A stretch of 18,486 nt of DNA from CAJBIL01 sp044359525 (lineage in GTDB: Bacteria > Pseudomonadota > Gammaproteobacteria > Burkholderiales > Rhodocyclaceae): NCBI GenBank assembly GCA_044359525.1, contig JBIKLY010000072.1, positions 1-18,486 of the forward strand, given 5' to 3'. Under the pieces are notes generated by a model, which saw only the letters and a list, made by a program, of their open reading frames with translations, was not told where the DNA came from and searched no databases. This document shows, piece after piece, positions 8,577-15,342 of the stretch. Each line of letters starts with the position of its first letter. Positions within the stretch are counted from its first letter, which is position 1. The translations under genes and the position numbers were made by a program.

Positions 8577-8638
8577 GAACGTCATTCCTCATGTAACGCG
8601 GCTTCATTACGACCGCTTTGACCTGTTTGGAGCCTGTA

Positions 8639-8644
8639 ATTATA
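8639..8644 (-). promoter_or_regulatory. Candidate -10 element of the sdhCDAB-sdhE(-gltA) promoter
   Basis: On the minus strand this reads TATAAT, a perfect sigma-70 -10 hexamer, about 62 nt upstream of the sdhC start. At 16-19 nt spacing no good -35 hexamer is present (CAACCA at best), so the promoter may need an activator. It lies between the gntR stop and sdhC, so the operon can be transcribed independently of gntR. Confidence 0.5.
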
Positions 8645-8693
8645 AACCATTCAATGCGCGGTGGTTGGCCTGAAACGCTTGACCAGCAACCTT

Positions 8694-9443
8694 TCAGCCT
8701 AACTCGTTGTGATAGTGGAAATTTTGAGTTGAGTAAAAACCGCGCCGCCATTCAACCGGTTTGTTGCCGTAGGTATAAGTCACCCGTTCGACGAGCAACA
8801 GCGGACTCCCCTCGGCGACGCAGAGCAAACCAGCACTCACCCGATCGGCCGAAACGGCGCGCAGACGCTCGTCAGCGCGAATCATGCGCACGCCATAGCG
8901 GCTTTCGAACAGACTATACAGTGACTTTTCGCCGGCCCTGAGGACATCGAGCGAGAGATCCTGAAACAGTTCACCGGGCAGATATATCTCGTCGAACACC
9001 ACGGGTTCGGCACCAAACTTAAGCAGGCGACGCAGGATGATGATCGCAGCACCTGTCTCCAGCCCGAGAATGCGCGCCACATCAACGCCAGCCTTGGCAC
9101 GCCAGCATTCGAGCGGAATACTTTGCGAGGCCTGTAAGTCGCCTTCGTTGGGCGCCAGACGAAGAAAGCGGAAGAACGAACGTGGATCACTGTGCGTGGC
9201 GACAAAAGTGCCTTTGCCCTGCCGGCGCAGCAACAGGTTCTCCGCGGCCATTTCGTCAATGGCCTTGCGTACGGTACCTTGGCTGACGCCGAAGCGCACG
9301 GCCAGTTCAGACTCGCTGGGAATGGCGTCACCCGGCCCCCATTCGCCCGACTCCAGGCTGCGCATGATCAATTCCTTGATTTGCCGGTAGAGCGGACTGA
9401 AAGTTGCCGAGTGCATGACCGGGCGCAACGGGGACTGGTTCAT
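8694..9443 (-). CDS. GntR-family transcriptional regulator, HutC/UTRA type
   Basis: This 249-aa protein has an N-terminal winged helix-turn-helix (about 16-82; PLYRQIKELIM, IPSESELAVRFGVSQGTVRKA, GKGTFVA). A C-terminal UTRA small-molecule-binding domain follows (about 95-245; LRRLLKFGAEPVVFDEIYLP, VERVTY, EWRRGFY). Proteins of this type bind palindromic operators and respond to a metabolite. It lies between sdhC (same strand, downstream) and mdh (divergent), which suggests local control of TCA-cycle genes. A perfect palindrome about 50 nt upstream of its start is the likely binding site, consistent with autoregulation. No strong ribosome-binding site is seen at the ATG at 9441-9443; a second ATG nine codons on (9414-9416) is possible. 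The effector cannot be told from sequence. Confidence 0.92.
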   Translation of the reverse strand: MNQSPLRPVMHSATFSPLYRQIKELIMRSLESGEWGPGDAIPSESELAVRFGVSQGTVRKAIDEMAAENLLLRRQGKGTFVATHSDPRSFFRFLRLAPNEGDLQASQSIPLECWRAKAGVDVARILGLETGAAIIILRRLLKFGAEPVVFDEIYLPGELFQDLSLDVLRAGEKSLYSLFESRYGVRMIRADERLRAVSADRVSAGLLCVAEGSPLLLVERVTYTYGNKPVEWRRGFYSTQNFHYHNELG

Positions 9444-9492
9444 GACGCTGATTTCAGCACAAATTGCAAAGGACGTCTATCAAAATGTTAAT

Positions 9493-9508
9493 TGTCTTAT
9501 ATAAGACA
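9493..9508. promoter_or_regulatory. Perfect 16-bp palindrome, candidate GntR operator
   Basis: TGTCTTATATAAGACA reads identically on both strands. It sits in the 212-bp gap between divergent gntR and mdh. It is 49 nt upstream of the gntR start and ends 21 nt before the mdh -35. A GT...AC-bounded AT-centred palindrome is the usual form of a GntR/HutC operator. The AT-rich core could also overlap the gntR promoter. I see no second copy in the window. Confidence 0.65.
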
Positions 9509-9529
9509 CAAGATCAAACGCTTCGAACA

Positions 9530-9559
9530 TTGACACCCGCCTGCTTTCAATCTTATGAT
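9530..9559 (+). promoter_or_regulatory. Sigma-70 promoter of mdh
   Basis: TTGACA (9530-9535, perfect consensus) and TATGAT (9554-9559, 5 of 6) are separated by 18 nt. The start of transcription would fall near 9566, giving a leader of about 90 nt before the mdh ATG. The palindrome at 9493-9508 lies just upstream of the -35. Confidence 0.75.
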
Positions 9560-9655
9560 TCTCCCGATTCGCTCTCCTGAGGCAGCACCAACTCAGGCGC
9601 TACGCCGATCATCTTAGGTAGTTTCTTGTTCATCGCTAACAACAGGAGCCGCAAC

Positions 9656-10642
9656 ATGTCCAAAGCCCCCATGCGCGTCACCATCACCGGCGCCGCCGGT
9701 CAGATTGGCTACAGCCTGCTTTTCCGTATCGCCTCCGGCGAAATGCTCGGCAAGGATCAGCCGGTCATCCTCCAGCTTCTCGACCTGCCACAAGCGCAAC
9801 AAGCTGTTCAGGGCGTCATGATGGAACTTGACGACTGCGCCTTCCCGCTTCTCGCCGGCATGATCGCCTCTGACGACCCGAACGTTGCCTTCAAGGACGC
9901 CGATGTCTGCCTGCTGGTCGGCGCCCGTCCGCGCAGCAAGGGCATGGAACGTGCCGACCTGCTGACCGCCAACGGTGCCATCTTCACCGTCCAGGGCAAG
10001 GCCATCGCCGAAAACGCCAAGGAAAGCGTCAAGGTCCTGGTCGTCGGTAACCCGTGCAACACCAACGCCTACATTGCCCGCTCTGCTGCGATCAAAGTTG
10101 GCCGCACCAATCCCAAGAACTACCACGGCATGCTGCGTCTCGATCACAATCGCGCGCTGTCGCAACTTGCCGGCAAGATCGGCCGTCCGGTTTCAAGCCT
10201 GAAGAAGCTCGTCGTCTGGGGTAACCACAGCCCGACGATGTACGCCGACTACCGCAACGTCACCTCCAACGGCGACAGCGTCAAGGCACTGATCAACGAT
10301 GCTGCATGGAACAACGACGTTTTCCTGCCGACCGTCGGCAAGCGCGGCGCCGCGATCATCGAAGCACGCGGCCTGTCCTCGGCAGCTTCGGCAGCCAACG
10401 CTGCCATTGACCACATCCGTGACTGGGCGCTTGGCTCCGACGAATGGGTTACCCTCGGCGTTCCGTCCGACGGCTCCTACGGCATCCCGGAAGGTATCGT
10501 CTTCGGCTTCCCGTGCGAGTGCAAGGGCGGCGAGTTCAAGATCATCCAGGGTCTGGAAATCGACGAGTACTCGCGTGAGAAGATCAATCTCACGCTAAAG
10601 GAACTGACCGACGAAGCAGAAGCCGTGAAGAGCATGCTCTAA
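9656..10642 (+). CDS. mdh: Malate dehydrogenase (NAD-dependent, cytosolic-type)
   Basis: It interconverts malate and oxaloacetate with NAD in the TCA cycle. The 328-aa length and the MELDDCAFPLLAG segment (56-68) place it with the bacterial enzymes close to cytosolic MDH. Visible motifs are the Rossmann loop TGAAGQIG (11-18), D43 at the end of the second strand (NAD preference), the substrate arginines in ARPRSKGMER (90-99), RLDHNR (161-166) with the catalytic Asp163, and GNHS with catalytic His191. The start is the ATG behind AGGAG (7 nt spacing); an in-frame ATG 30 nt upstream lacks such support. The usual NPANTNA stretch reads NPCNTNA here. It has its own strong promoter and terminator, and is divergent from the GntR regulator. 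Confidence 0.97.
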   Translation: MSKAPMRVTITGAAGQIGYSLLFRIASGEMLGKDQPVILQLLDLPQAQQAVQGVMMELDDCAFPLLAGMIASDDPNVAFKDADVCLLVGARPRSKGMERADLLTANGAIFTVQGKAIAENAKESVKVLVVGNPCNTNAYIARSAAIKVGRTNPKNYHGMLRLDHNRALSQLAGKIGRPVSSLKKLVVWGNHSPTMYADYRNVTSNGDSVKALINDAAWNNDVFLPTVGKRGAAIIEARGLSSAASAANAAIDHIRDWALGSDEWVTLGVPSDGSYGIPEGIVFGFPCECKGGEFKIIQGLEIDEYSREKINLTLKELTDEAEAVKSML

Positions 10643-10661
10643 GCGAAAAGACCCTTCCGTC

Positions 10662-10692
10662 AAAAAGGCCGCAGCTTGTCTGCGGCCTTTTT
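10662..10692 (+). terminator. Intrinsic terminator after mdh
   Basis: A perfect 13-bp stem (AAAAAGGCCGCAG at 10662-10674 and CTGCGGCCTTTTT at 10680-10692) with a 5-nt loop begins 19 nt after the mdh stop. The T-run on one side and A-run on the other make it potentially bidirectional. Confidence 0.93.
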
Positions 10693-10693
10693 A

Positions 10694-10721
10694 TTGGCGA
10701 TATGTCCCATCACGGTAAAAT
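10694..10721 (+). promoter_or_regulatory. Candidate promoter of the citE-like/MazG-like operon
   Basis: TTGGCG (10694-10699) and TAAAAT (10716-10721) are spaced by 16 nt. The expected start of transcription is near 10728, about 27 nt before the ATG. It lies immediately after the mdh terminator, so the following pair of genes would be transcribed on its own. Confidence 0.5.
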
Positions 10722-10754
10722 ACGCCCATCGAAATTATCGGCGGAGCTGCCTCC

Positions 10755-11738
10755 ATGCGTCACCCCAGCCAGGTTCTGTTTGCAGGCGAAAAGCCTTTCC
10801 CCGTTCTGCCCGTCGTCGACCACTACGCCGGCGCCGAAAAGCTGATGAAAAAAGCGCTCCAGTTGCAGAACGAACTGGGGCCGATTTTCGACATCACCTG
10901 CGACTGCGAAGACGGCGCACCAGCGGGTGCCGAGCGCGCACATGCCGAAATGGCCGCAGCCGTCATCATGAGCAAAGACAACTGCCATCAGCGCACCGGC
11001 GCGCGCATCCATGACATCACGCACCCGCACTGGCAACAAGACATAGACATTCTGGTTGGCGGCGCAGGCAGCCGCCTGCCTTTCCTGACCCTGCCCAAGC
11101 CGCGTGGCGTCGAGGATGTGCGCGTTCAGCTCGGCGCGCTGCGCCATGCCGAAGCTGCGGCCCGTCTCGGCCGGAAGATCCCGGTTCATGTGCTAATTGA
11201 AACGCACGGCGCACTGCGCGAAGTGTGGGAAATCGCCGCCCTGCCCGGCGTCGAATCGCTCGACTTCGGGCTGATGGATTTTGTTAGCGGCCATCATGGC
11301 GCAATCCCGGGATTGGCAATGAAAAGCCCGGGACAGTTCGAACACCCGCTGGTCGCCCGTGCCAAGTGCGAAATCGCGGCTGCCGCGCTGGCCAACGGCG
11401 TTGTCCCGTCGCACAACGTGACCACCGAATTGAAGGATCTCGACGTCATCCGCCACGACGCCCGGCGTGCCCGCAACGAATTTGGCTACCTGCGCATGTG
11501 GAGCATCCACCCCAACCAGATCGTGCCAATCGTCGAAGCCATGCGCCCCGATTTTTCCGAAGTCGAGTCGGCAAGCGCCATTCTGAGCGCTGCGCAGGAC
11601 AAGGACTGGGGACCGATCCAGCATGACGGAAGGCTGCACGATCGCGCATCGTATCGCTATTTCTGGGAATTGCTGGCGCGTGCCCATGCCACGGGAATGG
11701 CCCTGCCCGCCGATGCACTGACGCGTTTTTTCCGATGA
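10755..11738 (+). CDS. HpcH/HpaI aldolase / citrate lyase beta-like (CitE-like) lyase
   Basis: This 327-aa TIM-barrel protein belongs to the CitE/malyl-CoA-lyase superfamily, which makes or cleaves C-C bonds of 2- or 3-hydroxyacyl-CoA compounds such as citryl-, malyl- or citramalyl-CoA. DITCDCEDGAP (46-56) corresponds to the DLEDaV motif. ARIHD (83-87) carries the conserved CoA/substrate Arg, LPKP (113-116) is conserved, and the Mg ligands are E149 in LIETHG and D175 in FGLMDF. No CitD or CitF partner (citrate lyase complex) is nearby, so it is probably not citrate lyase. Its location beside mdh hints at malate- or malyl-CoA-related chemistry, but the substrate cannot be assigned. GGAG lies 8 nt before the ATG. 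The stop overlaps the next gene by ATGA. Confidence 0.85.
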   Translation: MRHPSQVLFAGEKPFPVLPVVDHYAGAEKLMKKALQLQNELGPIFDITCDCEDGAPAGAERAHAEMAAAVIMSKDNCHQRTGARIHDITHPHWQQDIDILVGGAGSRLPFLTLPKPRGVEDVRVQLGALRHAEAAARLGRKIPVHVLIETHGALREVWEIAALPGVESLDFGLMDFVSGHHGAIPGLAMKSPGQFEHPLVARAKCEIAAAALANGVVPSHNVTTELKDLDVIRHDARRARNEFGYLRMWSIHPNQIVPIVEAMRPDFSEVESASAILSAAQDKDWGPIQHDGRLHDRASYRYFWELLARAHATGMALPADALTRFFR

Positions 11739-12097
11739 AAACGCTGACCAAAACCCTGCTGAGTTTTCGCGACGAGCGGAACTGGGCGCAATTCCATACG
11801 CTGCGCAACCTGATCGTTTCGCTCAATCTGGAAGCGGCGGAACTGCTCGAACTGACGCAATGGAAAACCGATGCAGAAATGGCCAAACTGGCCGAAGACC
11901 CGGCAGCACACGAAGCGCTGAGCGATGAATGCGCCGATGTATTGCTATATTTGCTGCTGATTGCCGACAACGCCGGAATCGACCTGGAAACGGCCGCGCG
12001 CAACAAGCTGGCCAAAAACGCCACAAAGTATCCGGTAGAAAAAAGCTACGGATCAAGCCGCAAATACACTCAGCTCAACAACAACGATGAAGACTGA
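11735..12097 (+). CDS. MazG-like nucleotide pyrophosphohydrolase (RS21-C6/dCTPase type)
   Basis: This 120-aa all-alpha NTP pyrophosphatase has the metal-binding EXXE(12-28)EXXD signature: E33/E36 in NLEAAELLEL, and E65/D68 in DECADVLLYLL. The N-terminal FRDERNWAQFHTLRNL stretch resembles the RS21-C6/DCTPP1 subgroup, which hydrolyses dCTP and modified nucleotides to the monophosphate, so nucleotide-pool cleaning is the likely role. Its ATG overlaps the stop of the citE-like gene by 4 nt, so the two are translationally coupled. The C-terminal tail (about 105-120) is polar and unconserved in appearance. Substrate specificity is not shown by sequence alone. Confidence 0.88.
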   Translation: MKTLTKTLLSFRDERNWAQFHTLRNLIVSLNLEAAELLELTQWKTDAEMAKLAEDPAAHEALSDECADVLLYLLLIADNAGIDLETAARNKLAKNATKYPVEKSYGSSRKYTQLNNNDED

Positions 12098-12109
12098 TCA
12101 GATCAGTCT
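12091..12109. repeat. Perfect inverted repeat between convergent genes
   Basis: AGACTGATC and GATCAGTCT (9 bp each) flank a single A and span the stop codon of the MazG-like gene. RNA could form a 7-bp stem with a 5-nt loop. No T-run follows in either direction, so it is not a standard terminator. It may help end transcription or be chance. Confidence 0.4.
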
Positions 12110-12117
12110 CCGCGAAC

Positions 12118-12963
12118 TCAGGACTCTTCCTGCTCCAGCGTAAACCCTGCCCCGGCATCGAGCCCGAGCACTTCAACCAGAAACGGCATCACCTCCTGCA
12201 AGGTCGCGTGCAAAGTCCATGGCGGGTTAAGCACGAACATGCCGCTGCCGTGCATGCCAAAACCATCCTTGGCCGGCGTATTGACGCGTAGCGCAACATG
12301 CAGCCAGCTTTTGGCCGGTAACTTTTTCAGGCGCTGCGGCAATTCGTGGGCGTCGAGACGGGTGAGTTGCGGATACCACAGGACATAGGTGCCGCCCGGA
12401 AACCGCGTCAGCGCTTCTTTCAGCGAATGAAAAACCTGCTCGTAATCCTGCTTGTCCTCATACGACGGATCGATCAGGACAAGCGCCCGACGCGGCGGTG
12501 GCGGCAACAACGCCTTCAGTCCGGCAAAGCCATCAGTCGGCTCGATGATGACCTGTTTGCCCGCGTCGTGAAAGTTCTCCTGCAGGAGACGCGCATCCCG
12601 GCTGTGCAGTTCGAACAGGCGCAGGCGATCCTGCTCGCGCATCGTCCATAACGCAAAATAGGGAGAGCCGGGATAAGCGCGCAACTGGCGATCCGGATTG
12701 ATCCGGCGCACCAGCGCGACATATTCGGCCAGCGGCGCCGGCAGATCGCTGCGCGCCCACAGGCGACCAATACCGTTCTTGTATTCGGAAAGTTTTGCTG
12801 CGTAACCCGAATCAAGCGCGTAACAACCGGCACCGGCGTGCGTGTCGATATACCAGAACGGCTTGTCCTTCTGACCAAGATAATTGATCAGTTGAACGAG
12901 GACGAGGTGTTTGAGAACGTCGGCATGATTGCCGGCGTGAAAAGCGTGACGATAACTAAGCAT
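12118..12963 (-). CDS. rlmJ: 23S rRNA (adenine(2030)-N6)-methyltransferase
   Basis: RlmJ methylates A2030 of 23S rRNA using S-adenosylmethionine. The N-terminus MLSYRHAFHAGNHADVLKH is highly characteristic. The SAM-binding motif DTHAGAG sits at 40-46. The catalytic (D/N)PPY-type motif reads DPSYE at 165-169, with Ser in place of the second Pro. At 281 aa it matches the family. It is convergent with the MazG-like gene (20 nt gap). No clear Shine-Dalgarno precedes the ATG. Upstream, 12964-13095 (132 bp) holds nothing I can recognise and must contain the rlmJ promoter or be read through from the small gene above. Confidence 0.96.
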   Translation of the reverse strand: MLSYRHAFHAGNHADVLKHLVLVQLINYLGQKDKPFWYIDTHAGAGCYALDSGYAAKLSEYKNGIGRLWARSDLPAPLAEYVALVRRINPDRQLRAYPGSPYFALWTMREQDRLRLFELHSRDARLLQENFHDAGKQVIIEPTDGFAGLKALLPPPPRRALVLIDPSYEDKQDYEQVFHSLKEALTRFPGGTYVLWYPQLTRLDAHELPQRLKKLPAKSWLHVALRVNTPAKDGFGMHGSGMFVLNPPWTLHATLQEVMPFLVEVLGLDAGAGFTLEQEES

Positions 12964-13095
12964 GGACGAAGGCGGCCTGCAATTTTTCCAGCGAAAATGA
13001 CGATAGCAATGAAGACAGCAAGCCCGTCAAGCAAGCACGCAAGCCATTCGGCGAGAAGCGGAGAGCGCTACCGGAAAGAAGACCTGCAGGCGAAA

Positions 13096-13299
13096 TCAGC
13101 CCGCCGTGCCCGCTGGACCTGCGTCAGCAGATGCTGCACCGTCGGCAGAAGCCGAACCCTCTTCAGCCGCCTTCTCGGCCAGTTTACGCTGCCGCTTTTC
13201 TTCGAGCTTCTCTTCCTGCTTTCTCTTCTTTTCCAGATCTCTCTGGCGTTTTTCGAACGAGTAATTTGGTTTTGCCAAGACAATATCCCTGATCGGCAT
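13096..13299 (-). CDS. Small highly charged protein of unknown function
   Basis: This 67-aa protein starts MPIRDIVLAKPNYSFEKRQR. The region from 15 to 46 is a Lys/Arg/Glu-rich helix likely to form a coiled coil, followed by an Ala/Gly/Ser-rich disordered tail (47-67). I do not recognise a named domain; the N-terminal AKPNYSFEKRQR stretch looks like a conserved small-protein family. A 17-codon extension to a GTG at 13350 is possible in frame, but it would be translated from runs of T and is composition-wise unlike protein, so the ATG at 13297-13299 was chosen. The ribosome-binding site is weak. It lies 100 nt downstream of the RRM gene on the same strand. The basic charge suggests RNA or ribosome association, which is inference. 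Confidence 0.6.
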   Translation of the reverse strand: MPIRDIVLAKPNYSFEKRQRDLEKKRKQEEKLEEKRQRKLAEKAAEEGSASADGAASADAGPAGTAG

Positions 13300-13399
13300 T
13301 TGCACCGAATGAAGAACTACAAAAAACAAAAAAAGTTCCGGATCACTCACCGCCGGCGTAACTCACCCGCAGCAAAAAACCCGGCACCGCAAAAAAATT

Positions 13400-13765
13400 T
13401 CAGTAACGATTACCGCCGCCACCGCCACCTGCACCACCGCGACCGGTGCCATACGGGCCGCGCACACCGCCACCACCACCCGGACCACGGCGCGGCGCAC
13501 CGCCACCACTACGCCCTTCTTGCGGACGCGCCTCATTCACGGTTAGCGCACGGCCATCAATGCTCTTGCCGTTGAGTGCCGCAATCGCCGCCTCAGCCTC
13601 CTGATCGGAGCTCATCTCGACAAAACCGAAACCCTTCGAGCGCTGTGTTTCACGATCAGTGATCACCTGGACCGAAGTCACCGCGCCATGCGCGGCAAAC
13701 ATCTGCTCCAGATCGCTCTTGTTGATGTCGTAGCTTAAATTGCCGACGTATAGCTTCTTGGCCAA
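13400..13765 (-). CDS. Glycine-rich RRM RNA-binding protein
   Basis: This 121-aa protein has a single RNA-recognition motif (about 3-80) with RNP2 LYVGNL (5-10) and RNP1 KGFGFVEM (44-51). A Gly/Arg-rich tail follows (86-121, GGGG and RGG-like runs). Bacterial proteins of this layout bind single-stranded RNA and are often cold-induced. The start codon is TTG (13763-13765), with GGGAG 8 nt upstream. No ATG lies before RNP2, so TTG is the only sensible start. The 110-bp gap upstream (13766-13875) probably holds its promoter, but I cannot place hexamers with confidence. Downstream, 13300-13399 has two A/T homopolymer runs (around 13321-13334 and 13391-13397) that could help transcript ending, without a good hairpin. 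Confidence 0.93.
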   Translation of the reverse strand: MAKKLYVGNLSYDINKSDLEQMFAAHGAVTSVQVITDRETQRSKGFGFVEMSSDQEAEAAIAALNGKSIDGRALTVNEARPQEGRSGGGAPRRGPGGGGGVRGPYGTGRGGAGGGGGGNRY

Positions 13766-13875
13766 TTGAGGGACTCCCGGGAAGAACCGTTAAGAAGACA
13801 GCTCCTGAACAATAGCAAGGCTGACAACGAGAGTCGAATGTTTTATCAGCGCCTCGAATACAACAGTGGGCAAGC

Positions 13876-15120
13876 CTACTCCGGCAAGGCAATCCTGTTG
13901 TCGATGCTGTACTGGTAATCGTGGAAGATATGCTCGGCCGTCAGTAGCTGATAGCTTCCATCCTCCAGCCTACGCGTCGTATCCTTGAGTCGATAGGTGT
14001 AATGACCACAAGTCCACAACTCGAAATTCCGCATCTGGGTGCATAGACAGGTTTTATCTTTCACCGAAATTCGTTTTTCACCCGGATGCGCGGCCACTTC
14101 ACGGTTATAGGCGTCGATGTAGGAGCACTTGCCGGCACTGTCGAGCAGGTAACCGTAGGCTTCGCAATTCGGGCGTATCCCGTCGCCGATTGCCGGACTG
14201 TTGGTCAGCATACGCATCGGGTAACCGGTCGGCGATATCTGATTGACCTCGATCGTATTTTCACTGGCCTTGAAATACTCCTGCTGCACGTCGTCGGGCA
14301 ATCCGCACTCTTTGGCCACGGTAAAGCGGGTGGCGACCTGAACGGCCGCTGCGCCATTTTCGAGATAGGCAACGGCATCGCTGCCGGTAAAGATTCCGCC
14401 CGCCGGAATCAGCGGAATATCCAGCTTCTCGGCGTGCATGAATGCTGTAATGTCAGCAACAATGGTCGCCAGATCATAGTCCGCCCAATCCATGCCAAAA
14501 CCCAGATGACCGCCGGCCAGCGGGCCCTCAATCACGATATAGTCAGGTAGCCGGTTGGTGCGCGCCGTCTTGCGCAAAAAAAGCTGCAAGGCGCGCAACG
14601 ACGAGACAATGATGCCAAGCTTGGCGTCGCGGAAACGCGGATGATCTTCGATCAGGGCAAATGAACCAAGGTGCAATCCGGCCGCCAGCGTAATGCCATC
14701 GATCCCGGAATCAAGCGCTGCCCGCATGCGAACGCGCAAGGTTTCCTTGGGCGCATTCATGGTCAGCTTTTCCATGCAGTTGACGAAAATCATCCCGTCA
14801 CCACGCTTCGCTTCCATCGTCTTGCCGACATGCAACCTGGTCGCTTCAGCGAGTTCGCCAAGATCAAACTGGACGACCGACTTGTCCGTGTTGGCGACGT
14901 TGAATTTGTATTGTTTGAGCTTGTTCTTGACGAACTTGGTGTTGAAACGCCGATCCGCCACTGTCTTGACCATGGCGTCGGAAATATGGCCTACACCGCC
15001 CAGTCTTGCTGCTTCGAGTGCCAGTTCGGCGGTCGAAATATCAACCCCCATGCCACCGATCATGATCGGCACCAGTTCCTGCTTACCGAACTTCAGACGG
15101 AAATCATCAACACGCTTCAT
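13876..15120 (-). CDS. Nitronate monooxygenase-like FMN protein (2-nitropropane dioxygenase family) with Cys-containing C-terminal extension
   Basis: This 414-aa protein has the TIM-barrel fold of the FMN-dependent NMO/enoyl-ACP reductase II group. The N-terminal PIMIGGMGVDIS (18-29) is the FMN-binding start. AGGHLGFG (202-209) holds the probable catalytic His205. PAGGIFTGSDAVAYLENGAAAVQVATRF (239-266) is the phosphate-binding end of the barrel. Family members are usually about 320-360 aa. Here the C-terminus continues with C319, C332, C358, C360 and C371, which could bind a metal or Fe-S cluster (inference). The start at 15118-15120 has GGAAGGG with 5 nt spacing; a 20-codon longer frame lacks this. 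The substrate is unknown: nitronate oxidation, or an oxidoreductase role in lipid or acyl-CoA chemistry. It is divergent from the folE-like gene. Confidence 0.8.
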   Translation of the reverse strand: MKRVDDFRLKFGKQELVPIMIGGMGVDISTAELALEAARLGGVGHISDAMVKTVADRRFNTKFVKNKLKQYKFNVANTDKSVVQFDLGELAEATRLHVGKTMEAKRGDGMIFVNCMEKLTMNAPKETLRVRMRAALDSGIDGITLAAGLHLGSFALIEDHPRFRDAKLGIIVSSLRALQLFLRKTARTNRLPDYIVIEGPLAGGHLGFGMDWADYDLATIVADITAFMHAEKLDIPLIPAGGIFTGSDAVAYLENGAAAVQVATRFTVAKECGLPDDVQQEYFKASENTIEVNQISPTGYPMRMLTNSPAIGDGIRPNCEAYGYLLDSAGKCSYIDAYNREVAAHPGEKRISVKDKTCLCTQMRNFELWTCGHYTYRLKDTTRRLEDGSYQLLTAEHIFHDYQYSIDNRIALPE

Positions 15121-15187
15121 CAGTGCCCTTCCAAACACAGAGGCAACCCCGCCTACGGCGGAGGATAACAAGTTTCTCAAGGCTTCT

Positions 15188-15217
15188 ATTATCGCTCATC
15201 GTGGGGCACTGTGTCGC
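15188..15217 (-). promoter_or_regulatory. Candidate promoter of the NMO-like gene
   Basis: On the minus strand GCGACA (15212-15217) and GATAAT (15188-15193) are 18 nt apart, about 68 nt before the start codon. The leader also contains a small hairpin (CCGCC-TAC-GGCGG, 15149-15161). The match to consensus is moderate. Confidence 0.3.
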
Positions 15218-15342
15218 GGCTCTTCGTATGAACATTTTTCCTACACACGGGCGCACCGCGATTTCCGCCACTGAGCGGAAGGCAAAAAGACAAGCCCGGC
15301 GTGTATCATCAACAGCCAAGCCATTTGAACCGGGAGTACGCC

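Noticed and set aside
8663..8691. Possible hairpin (GGTTG/CAACC) after gntR as a terminator
   Set aside because: Only 5 bp of stem around an 18-nt or larger loop, with no T-run; not supported as a terminator.
7843..8751. 302-codon minus-strand frame containing sdhD
   Set aside because: The upstream two thirds overlap sdhC in another frame and have no homologous features. Only the last 115 codons match SdhD.
13300..13350. GTG-initiated longer form of the small charged protein
   Set aside because: The extension is encoded by T-runs downstream of the RRM gene, gives a Phe/Leu/Val stretch unlike the rest, and lacks a ribosome-binding site.
15121..15211. 8-bp inverted repeat CAGTGCCC/GGGCACTG, arms 75 nt apart, upstream of the NMO-like gene
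   Set aside because: The arms are short and far apart. One abuts the NMO start codon and contains part of its leader, so chance is as likely as function.
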